Positions 1-5,821 of a DNA stretch of 6,348 nt are shown here, one piece after another. The translations under genes were made by a program, and so were the position numbers. Where the stretch lies: NCBI GenBank assembly GCA_002440625.1, contig DJUV01000178.1, forward strand, positions 1-6,348. Direction: 5' to 3'. The stretch is from Rhodobacteraceae bacterium UBA6273. Lineage in GTDB: Bacteria; Pseudomonadota; Alphaproteobacteria; Rhodobacterales; Rhodobacteraceae. The stretch's first letter is position 1; the number at the start of each line of letters is the position of its first letter. The notes under the pieces were generated by a model that had not been told where the DNA came from, made no database searches, and was given only the letters and a program-made list of their open reading frames with translations.

Positions 1-525
1 AACCCGGCGGTCGGCGATGATCGCCTTGATCTCGGACCCGAAGCGGAAATGCGTCCCGTCCTGCTGATAGAAGAGCGGCTTGATGCCGTACCTGTCGCGC
101 ATCAGGTGCAGCGTCTCGGTCTTTTGGTCCCAGATGGCGAGGGCGAACATCCCGCTGAGTTCGGCGGCAACGCCCGGCCCAAGCTCTTCGAAAAGGTGCA
201 GGATCACTTCGGTGTCGGTCTGCGACTTGAAGACGTGGCCCTTTTCCTCAAGCCGGTGCTTCGCCTTTAGTTCGCGGAAATTGTAGACCTCGCCATTGTA
301 GGAAATGACGAAGCGGCCATCTTCGTTCAGCATCGGCTGGTGGCCGGCGGGCGACAGGTCGATGACGGACAGCCGGAGGTGGCCAAGGGCAGCCACGCCT
401 TCGGCCCAAGTTCCGCGATCGTTCGGGCCGCGGTGCGCCATCGTCTCGACCATCGCGTCGAGGATTCTCCGGTCATCGGACGACTGGCCCGATCCGATCC
501 GCATGAGTCCGCAAATTCCGCACAT
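1..525 (-). CDS. asnB: Asparagine synthase (glutamine-hydrolysing), N-terminal glutaminase domain, partial
   Basis: The start lies inside the window and the 3' end is cut by the left edge, leaving 175 codons. The protein begins MCGICGL, so Cys2 becomes the N-terminal nucleophile of a class II (Ntn-type) glutamine amidotransferase after Met removal. Further family motifs follow in order: HRGPND (31-36), HLRLSVIDLSPAGHQPM (49-65), NGEVYNF (77-83), TDTE (103-106), GMFALAIWD (around 125-133) and RDRYGIKPLFY. The ATP-binding synthetase domain that would make the aspartyl-AMP intermediate lies outside the window. Family role: ammonia from glutamine converts aspartate to asparagine. Copies in polysaccharide loci have been linked to amidation of sugar acids, and the location suggests such a role here, but this is inference. 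Its ribosome binding site is weak (GAAAG), and it starts 45 bases after the preceding gene stops. Family assignment is secure; the substrate is not. Confidence 0.96.
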   Translation of the reverse strand, partial: MCGICGLMRIGSGQSSDDRRILDAMVETMAHRGPNDRGTWAEGVAALGHLRLSVIDLSPAGHQPMLNEDGRFVISYNGEVYNFRELKAKHRLEEKGHVFKSQTDTEVILHLFEELGPGVAAELSGMFALAIWDQKTETLHLMRDRYGIKPLFYQQDGTHFRFGSEIKAIIADRRV

Positions 526-526
526 C

Positions 527-571
527 TCAGGGTCTTTCGGTCAAAATGCAAAGCGAGGCGGTCCGGTTCAT
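527..571 (-). other. Micro-ORF of 14 codons bridging the GT39-like gene and asnB
   Basis: The stop codon of the GT39-like gene reads TGATG, so an ATG overlaps it by one base. That frame encodes MNRTASLCILTERP and ends in TGA, with one base left before the asnB ATG (TGAGATG). The frame therefore fills the intergenic gap. No ribosome binding site of its own is needed if ribosomes reinitiate from the upstream stop. It may simply be chance in a 45-base gap. It has no recognisable homology, and I do not claim a functional peptide; any role would more likely be coupling translation into asnB, whose own ribosome binding site is weak. Confidence 0.2.
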
Positions 572-2238
572 CAGCTTTCACCCGACAGGCTGACGACGAT
601 CTCTCCGCCGCCGAGCGAGCCCCAGAAGGTTTCCTTGCGGGTGAAGCCATTCTCAAGCCGCGCCAGCAGTTCAGGGGCCGAGGCCCGGACCTGCACCGGC
701 AGGGTGTAGAGAACCCAGACCCGCTTGCCGGTGGCAACAAGGGCGTCGAGATCGGCAACGGTGTCGATCCGCGTCCAGCCTTTTCCGTAGTACCTGTTGT
801 AGGGCAGATCGGAAATGCCGATCACGGCAACCACATCGCCGGGCTGTAGCTGGCCTTCGACATAGGCAATCGACTGTTCGAAGCTTTGCTTCGGAAAGTA
901 GGCCTTCGGCAGCGAAAACGCCGAGGCGGCCACGACAAGCAATGCCGGCGCGACCGTCGCCCAGCCGGCGAGCCTGCCATCAAGCCGCAGGATCCGCGCC
1001 GCCAATGCACCGAATGCCGTGGCGCCGTGAATGACGATGACGATGGCGAACCCCATGGCGAAGAAGAAGAACCGGGGGAAGAGCGTGTAGCCGATGCTGG
1101 TCATCAGAAGGACCGCAAGGCCGACCGGGATCACGAAGAAGGCGACGGGTGCCCCCTCCGTACGCATGAACCGGGCCATGCCCACCAGCACGACAAGCCC
1201 GCCCGCCGCAATCACGCCCGCGCCGGAAAAGCCGATCTGGAGAGAGCCGAGAAGCTCGCGCAGCGCCCAGATCGGGTTCGTCCACTCCGACTTGCCCTGC
1301 AGGCCCGAGGTCAGGAGCGTGCCGCCGAGCATGTCTGGCAGGACCGTTGCATAAAGCACCAATGTCAGCAGCGTCAGGGTGCCGAAGCCCTGAAAGATGC
1401 CGGCCCAGAACCGGGAAAGCCCCGCTTCGCTCCGCTCGCGCCCGAAAAGCGTGCGCCAGGCGAAATAGGCCAAATGCCCCACGAAAAGGAAGGCAATCGT
1501 CAGATGCGTGAAGGCCCCCAGGGCCCCCACAACCGCGTAGGCCAGCCAGCGCTTCGTGCTGCCGGTGCGGATGGCGTCGATGAGGTACGAGCTTGAGAGC
1601 AGAGAGAAGAAGAGAAGTGCGGTGTAGCCACGCGCGTTCTGGCTGAACCAGAGGTGGTGATAGGAAACCGTCATCAGCGCCGCCGCGACCAGCGCCTCGG
1701 GCCAGGACATCACCCGCCGGGAAAAGCCGTAGATGGCCGCGATGCTCGCCAGTCCGAAGAGAACGGCGGGAAGCCTGATCGCCGCCACCGTGTCGCCGAA
1801 GACCCCGATCGAGAGGCGGGCGAGGAAGGTGTAGAGGATGTGATTGTTGGAATCGTCGAGCGTCGTCAGGATCTCAAGCGGGCCACGGTGCATGTAACCC
1901 GTGTGCATCAGCATCTCGTCGAACCAGATGCCAAGCCCGAGCGCATGGAAGCGCAGCACCGCCGCAACGCCAAGAATGCCGGCGAAGAGCCATCCCGCCA
2001 AAGCCGGGGCATCGTCCACATAGGCGGCGCGGCGGTCATTTTCGGCAGTGGCGAAGCGCGACAGGCCAAGGAGATAGACGCCGAGGACCGCGGCGGAACC
2101 CCGGAGAAGCATGATCCCGGTCTCCGGACCGGCAGGCGCAGCCGCCCCGGCGCCGCGCAGGAATGCGACGAGTACCTGCCCCGGGATAAGCGCGAGGCAG
2201 ACGAAAATCACCCCTACCAGTACCGTCACAGGCTTCAT
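571..2238 (-). CDS. Family-39 (ArnT/PMT-like) membrane glycosyltransferase with C-terminal soluble domain
   Basis: A 555-aa multi-pass inner-membrane protein. After an N-terminal helix (about 4-27) and a second near 42-60, the third helix leads into GIWFDEML, whose Asp107-Glu108 matches the acidic pair in the first periplasmic loop of GT-C enzymes. LDDSNNHILYTFLARL (127-142) then corresponds to the usual H-x-PLYY region, and RLPAVLFGLASIAAIYGFSRR is typical of PMT/ArnT-like proteins. Many more helices follow to about residue 445. The last 110 residues are largely soluble, with PGDVVAVIG and NRYYGKGW, and are probably periplasmic. Known family members transfer a sugar from a polyprenyl-phosphate carrier to lipid A, protein or glycan. 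A DPM1-like synthase just upstream fits as donor maker. I chose the ATG at 2238 (AAGGG ten bases upstream). The same frame extends to a TTG at 2298, but those 20 residues are polar, precede a membrane helix and have no spaced Shine-Dalgarno sequence. Donor and acceptor are unknown. Confidence 0.88.
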   Translation of the reverse strand: MKPVTVLVGVIFVCLALIPGQVLVAFLRGAGAAAPAGPETGIMLLRGSAAVLGVYLLGLSRFATAENDRRAAYVDDAPALAGWLFAGILGVAAVLRFHALGLGIWFDEMLMHTGYMHRGPLEILTTLDDSNNHILYTFLARLSIGVFGDTVAAIRLPAVLFGLASIAAIYGFSRRVMSWPEALVAAALMTVSYHHLWFSQNARGYTALLFFSLLSSSYLIDAIRTGSTKRWLAYAVVGALGAFTHLTIAFLFVGHLAYFAWRTLFGRERSEAGLSRFWAGIFQGFGTLTLLTLVLYATVLPDMLGGTLLTSGLQGKSEWTNPIWALRELLGSLQIGFSGAGVIAAGGLVVLVGMARFMRTEGAPVAFFVIPVGLAVLLMTSIGYTLFPRFFFFAMGFAIVIVIHGATAFGALAARILRLDGRLAGWATVAPALLVVAASAFSLPKAYFPKQSFEQSIAYVEGQLQPGDVVAVIGISDLPYNRYYGKGWTRIDTVADLDALVATGKRVWVLYTLPVQVRASAPELLARLENGFTRKETFWGSLGGGEIVVSLSGES

Positions 2239-2312
2239 GCTATCCGCACCCTTGCTGATCCCCGGCGACGCATCGACTCTTTGACCCCACGCCTCCAAAC
2301 GATCACCAGCAT
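2235..2312 (-). other. Micro-ORF of 25 codons bridging the DPM1-like and GT39-like genes
   Basis: The DPM1-like gene stops with TAATG, so an ATG overlaps its stop. That frame runs 25 codons, begins MLVIVWRRG, continues Arg-rich (MRRRGSARVRIA at the end) and stops with a TGA that overlaps the ATG of the GT39-like gene (ATGA). It fills the whole 73-base gap. It uses codons rare for this GC-rich region (AGG twice, ATA once), which argues against an efficiently translated protein. An in-frame ATG also occurs at its codon 14. It could be a translational-coupling device, a spacer that remains open by chance, or a small basic peptide. No homology is recognised. Confidence 0.22.
2249..2253 (-). promoter_or_regulatory. 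Shine-Dalgarno-like AAGGG of the GT39-like gene
   Basis: AAGGG ends ten bases before the ATG at 2238, a slightly long but workable spacing. This supports that ATG over the in-frame TTG 60 bases upstream, where the GGAGG sequence sits on top of the codon rather than ahead of it. Confidence 0.45.
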
Positions 2313-3232
2313 TACGGTCTGAGATGGAGGCGGGAGATCATGTCGGCGATCAGCCCGAGCGACCAGATCATGATCGCGGCGAGATAGGCAAAGATCACCG
2401 TCTCGGACAGATCCTCGTAGGTCAGGTCGATCAGAAACTTGATCGTCCCGATCACGATGAAAACCATGCCGAGCGGGATGAAGACCCGAAGCGGATTGAA
2501 GAGCGTCGAAATCCGCAGGATCAGGATCAGGAAGTTCAGGAAATCCATCGGGCGGATCTTCGAGGTGCCCACGCGCTTGCCGTATTCGATGGGCGTATAC
2601 ATCATCCGCTTGCCGTTCGCGGCCATGCAGAGCGTGATCGTCGTGGTGAATGAGAACTTCTGCGGCAAGAGCGGGATGAAGGGTACAAGCTCGGACTTGC
2701 GGAAGACGCGCAGGCCCGAATTGAGGTCGTTCAGCTTTCGCTCGGCAAGGAAGGAGGCGAACTTGTTCAAGATCCACTTCGCAGGCCGGCGGATCAAGGG
2801 CACGTTCTTCATCGCCGCACCCCGGTCGCCCACCACCATGTCCTGATCGCGGCACATGGCCAGCATCGGCGGCAGGTAGCGCGGCGGATAGGTGCCGTCG
2901 GCGTCGATGATCGCCACATACTCGTATTGCGCCCGCTTGATGCCGCGCTTGAGGCTGGCGCCGTAGCCGGTGTTGACCTGGTTCCCGTCGACGACCACGC
3001 CGGTTTCGCGCGCGATTTCAAGCGTGCGGTCTTCGGAGCCGTCATCGACAATGATGATCTCATAGGGAATTCCCTGCGGATTCATCGCCGCGCGCACCGC
3101 CTCGATCGTTTCGCGCACCGCGCCTTCTTCATTGTAGGCCGGGATCACGATGCTGAGCGACATGCCGTCGAGTTCGGAACTGATCGTCGACACGTCAGGC
3201 CTGTCGGCGGTCTTCATATCACTGTCCTTCAT
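2312..3232 (-). CDS. Family-2 glycosyltransferase, polyprenyl-phosphate sugar synthase type (DPM1/GtrB/ArnC-like)
   Basis: A 306-aa GT-A-fold enzyme with two C-terminal membrane helices. The catalytic domain has IPAYNEE (30-36), the nucleotide-binding VDDGSEDRT (62-70), the metal-binding DADGTYPP (110-117), DLNSGLRVFRK (169-179), FSFTTTITL (193-201) and GKRVGTSKIRP (218-228), the usual order in dolichol- or undecaprenyl-phosphate sugar synthases. Helices are predicted at about 246-268 and 277-299, as in GtrB- and ArnC-type enzymes. Known reaction of the family: transfer of a sugar from a nucleotide donor to polyprenyl phosphate at the cytoplasmic membrane face. It directly precedes an ArnT-like transferase, a classic donor-maker and user pair, with UDP-xylose synthase upstream in the cluster. 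The start is uncertain by five codons: ATG 3232 has GGGAGGG only two bases upstream, while ATG 3217 has AAGGA at seven bases. The first 24 residues are polar and poorly conserved in appearance. The sugar is not determined. Confidence 0.92.
   Translation of the reverse strand: MKDSDMKTADRPDVSTISSELDGMSLSIVIPAYNEEGAVRETIEAVRAAMNPQGIPYEIIIVDDGSEDRTLEIARETGVVVDGNQVNTGYGASLKRGIKRAQYEYVAIIDADGTYPPRYLPPMLAMCRDQDMVVGDRGAAMKNVPLIRRPAKWILNKFASFLAERKLNDLNSGLRVFRKSELVPFIPLLPQKFSFTTTITLCMAANGKRMMYTPIEYGKRVGTSKIRPMDFLNFLILILRISTLFNPLRVFIPLGMVFIVIGTIKFLIDLTYEDLSETVIFAYLAAIMIWSLGLIADMISRLHLRP
3225..3229 (-). promoter_or_regulatory. Shine-Dalgarno AAGGA ahead of the alternative start at 3217
   Basis: AAGGA is followed by seven bases and then the ATG at 3217. 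This is a textbook arrangement and makes a 301-residue form of the DPM1-like protein as likely as the 306-residue form started at 3232, where GGGAGGG is too close to the codon for normal spacing. Confidence 0.5.
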
Positions 3233-3282
3233 TCCCTCCCCCGCATAAGGTGCAGCCCGATCGTCCGTCTCCGGCGTTTCAT
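3229..3282 (-). other. Micro-ORF of 17 codons bridging the two family-2 glycosyltransferase genes
   Basis: The first family-2 glycosyltransferase gene ends in ATGA, so an ATG overlaps its TGA. That frame encodes the very basic MKRRRRTIGLHLMRGRE and ends in a TGA that overlaps the ATG at 3232 (ATGA again). If the DPM1-like gene really starts at 3217, the micro-ORF stops 11 bases before it instead. Seven of the 17 residues are Arg or Lys. No homology is recognised. It may be chance, or a coupling frame that carries ribosomes across the gap. Confidence 0.22.
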
Positions 3283-4292
3283 GGCACGTGAAGCCGGTTC
3301 TTCACTCCCAGGACGTGATACTCGAACAGACACCAGACGAAGGCTGCGGCGGAATAAACATAGTAGAACTGGTGATAGGCGAGCGTTGCGCCGGCAAAAG
3401 CAAGGCCGCCGTGGGCATGCATGAAGCTTGCGAAACGCCAGTTCGCGGCGATGGCGACGGCGGCGAGACCAAGCGTAGCCGGCCAGACGCCGGGCGCGAA
3501 GGGCAGCGCCAGAATCGACAGGATCAGAAGCCCGGCGATCACCGCCTTGGCCTTTTCGCCATGCGAGGTGTTGAGATCGTTGTGCACCCCTTCCCGCGCG
3601 ATCATCAGCCGGGACCACGGCAGCGCGCGGCGGAAGATGTCGGTGTGCAAGGCTCCTTTTGGCGTCCAGACCTTCAGGTGCTTGCCGAGAAGCGTCGGAT
3701 CGACGGCGATGCGCCCGCCCGACCGGCGGATGCGGTAGCCAAGCTCGATATCCTCGATCGACGGCACCCGGTAGGTTTCAACGTCGAAGCCGCCGATCCT
3801 GAGGAACACATCCTTCCTGACCGCGCCGCAGCCTGCCCAGAAGGTCTGCGCATCGCGCTGCGCCGTCTGGTGGTAGAAGCGGTGCATCAGGTTCTTGTAA
3901 CGCGAGAACCAGTGCTGCCCGTCCGGCGCGGAATCGTAGGATCCGAAGACCGCCGCCACCTCCGGGTCGGCGAAGGCCGCGCGGACCTTCTCCGCTCCGT
4001 CGTCCCAGGCAATGACGTCGCTGTCGACGAACCACAGCACGTCGCCCGTGGCCTCCCGCGCGGCAAGGTTCCGCGCCAGTCCCGGCCCGCCGTTCTGCGG
4101 TGTCGTCATCACCCGCGCGCCCATGCTCCTCGCCACTTCGGCCGTGCGGTCGGGGGAACGGTCATCGACGACGATCACCTCGGCCACCTCTCCGCGCGCC
4201 TGCATCGCCATCAGCGGCGCCAGAACACGGGGCAACAGCGCCTCGGCCCGGAAAGCCGGCACCACCACCGATATGCTTGCACCCGCCGTCAT
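3279..4292 (-). CDS. Family-2 glycosyltransferase with C-terminal membrane helices
   Basis: A 337-aa inverting GT-A enzyme. Motifs in order: SVVVPAFRAE (8-17), VVDDRSPDRT (41-50), NGGPGLARN (67-75, the usual G-x-AxARN region), the metal-binding VDSD (89-92), GCGAVRKDVF (154-163), GGFD (167-170) and SIEDIELGYRI (178-188). In that last motif, Glu180-Asp181 is the likely catalytic acidic pair. Hydrophobic helices follow at roughly 249-268, 272-290 and 298-325, anchoring the enzyme at the inner membrane with its active site facing the cytoplasm. This layout fits enzymes that add a sugar to a lipid-linked or membrane glycan; donor and acceptor cannot be read from sequence. Its ATG overlaps the stop of the preceding 510-aa membrane protein gene by four bases (ATGA), and a GGAG lies seven bases upstream, so the two are probably translated together. 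It is clearly different from the DPM1-like enzyme downstream: it lacks the DLNSG and RVGTSK signatures. Confidence 0.93.
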   Translation of the reverse strand: MTAGASISVVVPAFRAEALLPRVLAPLMAMQARGEVAEVIVVDDRSPDRTAEVARSMGARVMTTPQNGGPGLARNLAAREATGDVLWFVDSDVIAWDDGAEKVRAAFADPEVAAVFGSYDSAPDGQHWFSRYKNLMHRFYHQTAQRDAQTFWAGCGAVRKDVFLRIGGFDVETYRVPSIEDIELGYRIRRSGGRIAVDPTLLGKHLKVWTPKGALHTDIFRRALPWSRLMIAREGVHNDLNTSHGEKAKAVIAGLLILSILALPFAPGVWPATLGLAAVAIAANWRFASFMHAHGGLAFAGATLAYHQFYYVYSAAAFVWCLFEYHVLGVKNRLHVP

Positions 4293-5821
4293 CCGTTCAC
4301 TCCGGGATAGAACTGCCGCGAGCGGCGGAAGAAGAGGACAAGGATGGTCGCACCGAGCGGCAACAGCCAGATGACGCGGGCGCCGAAGCGGGTTGCGGGC
4401 TGAGAGATGCCGGCGCAGACCAGCGCATTGACCAGAATTCCGACGAGCAGCACCACGACTAGCGCCTTGATCCGCGCCGGGACGCGGGCCGGCCAGATCA
4501 GCAGCCCCGCCGTGACGAGGAGGGAGACCGCGTAGAGCATGAACTGCATGGTTGTGACCGGACCCAGCCAGTCAAGGTTCCGCGACAGCCTGCCATGATC
4601 GAACTCGCCCAGGATCAGGCCGGTTACGCCGGCGTTCTGCGCCACGATGCCATCGTCCGGCAGCGTCATCTCGACGCTGACCCAATACGACTGGATCAGA
4701 GTGTTCTTGATGAAGGCGAGCGTCGTATCGAGGGGCGCGTCCCAGAGAACCGCGAAAAAGAACGGTATCTGGTCTTCCGCCACGAGCTTCTGATCCCACG
4801 GCTCCATCAGCCGGAACGAGCCAAGACGCTCGCTCTTTTCGAAGACTATACGGGTGGCCGTCAGGCGATCGGGATCGTCCGACAGCATCAGCGCATCATA
4901 GAGCTTGCAGGTGGGGACATCGGCATCGGGGCAGGTCTGCTCAAGATAACGAAAGCCCGGCCCATCCTGGATCATCCGCGCGGTGATGTAGGGCTTGATG
5001 ACAACCTCGGCATTGGCGACTTCCTTCGCCGCCGTCCTGAGCATGCTCTGCTCGGCAAAGCCGATCCCGAGGATGATCAGCACGAAGGCCGGCGGCAGCC
5101 ACCAGCGGTCGCGCGACAAGAGCCGCGCAACGAGGACGGAAACCGGCACCAAGAGCGTCGCGATGGCAAGATGCGACAGGTGGGAGACGACGGCAAAGGC
5201 GCCGATGCCGACTGCCAGCAAAAGCTCCCACCAGGACATCGACCGGCCAAAGACCGTCAGCGTCGCAATCGAAAGGATGAGAACCGGCGCCATGGTATCC
5301 GGCATCAGATAGGCGACGAAGAACGGCAGCGAGCCGAGCGAGGCGATGATGATCGGCAGACAGACCATCTGCGCGAGGGAGACGTGAAGCCCGAGTTGCC
5401 GTTGCGCGACGCGCATCGGCAACCATACGGACAGCATGACCGCGATGGCGTTCAGCGCGATCAGCCCTTCCAGAATGCCCATGCGGGCGAGGAGGCCGGC
5501 AAGGAGTGCATAGGGCGCAGAGCGCGATCCGTCCACGGTATGGTCGGCGTCAATCTCGGTCGTCTCCGGCAGGGCAGCGTTGCTCTCGCCCTCCGCTCTC
5601 GCGGCGGCATTGCGCTTGTGCAGCGGCGATTCCGATCTGACGCCCAGCTTGTCGAGCGCCTCTGTGCCCTGCGAAATGTAGCCGACCGTGTCGAAATAAA
5701 AGAGCGGCCGTCCGTTGATGGCGAGGACGCTGAACATCGCGACGAAGGCGGCGGCGATCCACAGCATCGACGAAACTGCGCCTCCGGCATGAGCTTCATC
5801 GTGAACAGCCGTGTTTGCCAT
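4289..5821 (-). CDS. Multi-pass membrane protein of unknown family with large extramembrane domain, possible GT-C-like
   Basis: I do not recognise this 510-aa protein. A first helix (about 17-36) is followed by RPLFYFDTVGYISQG (38-52) and a polar, Ala/Glu/Asp-rich segment to about residue 100. Six or seven helices follow between 105 and 258, including FFVAYLMPDTMAPVLIL (167-183) and HLSHLA (214-219). A mostly soluble region spans about 259-420 and contains Cys297 and Cys305, which could form a disulfide if periplasmic. Three helices close the protein (about 421-443, 450-472, 481-498), the last preceded by QPATRFGAR. An acidic residue just after the first helix and an Arg motif near the last helices recall GT-C sugar transferases or polymerases, but this is only a resemblance. 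The ATG at 5821 overlaps the decarboxylase stop (TGATG), with GGGAGG nine bases upstream, and the gene's own stop overlaps the next start. Cluster membership suggests a role in glycan assembly or export. Confidence 0.9.
   Translation of the reverse strand: MANTAVHDEAHAGGAVSSMLWIAAAFVAMFSVLAINGRPLFYFDTVGYISQGTEALDKLGVRSESPLHKRNAAARAEGESNAALPETTEIDADHTVDGSRSAPYALLAGLLARMGILEGLIALNAIAVMLSVWLPMRVAQRQLGLHVSLAQMVCLPIIIASLGSLPFFVAYLMPDTMAPVLILSIATLTVFGRSMSWWELLLAVGIGAFAVVSHLSHLAIATLLVPVSVLVARLLSRDRWWLPPAFVLIILGIGFAEQSMLRTAAKEVANAEVVIKPYITARMIQDGPGFRYLEQTCPDADVPTCKLYDALMLSDDPDRLTATRIVFEKSERLGSFRLMEPWDQKLVAEDQIPFFFAVLWDAPLDTTLAFIKNTLIQSYWVSVEMTLPDDGIVAQNAGVTGLILGEFDHGRLSRNLDWLGPVTTMQFMLYAVSLLVTAGLLIWPARVPARIKALVVVLLVGILVNALVCAGISQPATRFGARVIWLLPLGATILVLFFRRSRQFYPGVNG
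4300..4303 (-). promoter_or_regulatory. Shine-Dalgarno GGAG of the first family-2 glycosyltransferase gene
   Basis: GGAG sits seven bases before the ATG at 4292, inside the end of the 510-aa membrane protein gene. Together with the ATGA overlap it supports that start and translational coupling. Confidence 0.6.

Noticed and set aside
2239..2298. TTG start at 2298 extending the GT39-like protein by 20 residues
   Set aside because: The extension is polar and precedes a natural N-terminal membrane helix. The GGAGG sequence overlaps the TTG region rather than lying upstream, and the ATG at 2238 has AAGGG ahead of it.
2239..2311. Possible promoter or terminator in the 73-base gap between the DPM1-like and GT39-like genes
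   Set aside because: I see no stable GC hairpin followed by a T run and no convincing -35/-10 pair. The gap is short and open in one frame, so continued transcription is the simpler reading.
886..2322. Plus-strand frames at 886-1596 and 1654-2322 opposite the GT39-like gene
   Set aside because: Both give highly charged, low-complexity translations typical of antisense reading of hydrophobic codons, with no plausible ribosome binding site considered convincing.
3288..4310. Plus-strand open frame of 340 codons opposite the first family-2 glycosyltransferase
   Set aside because: It mirrors a gene with clear GT-A motifs and has no recognisable motif, so it is a high-GC shadow frame.
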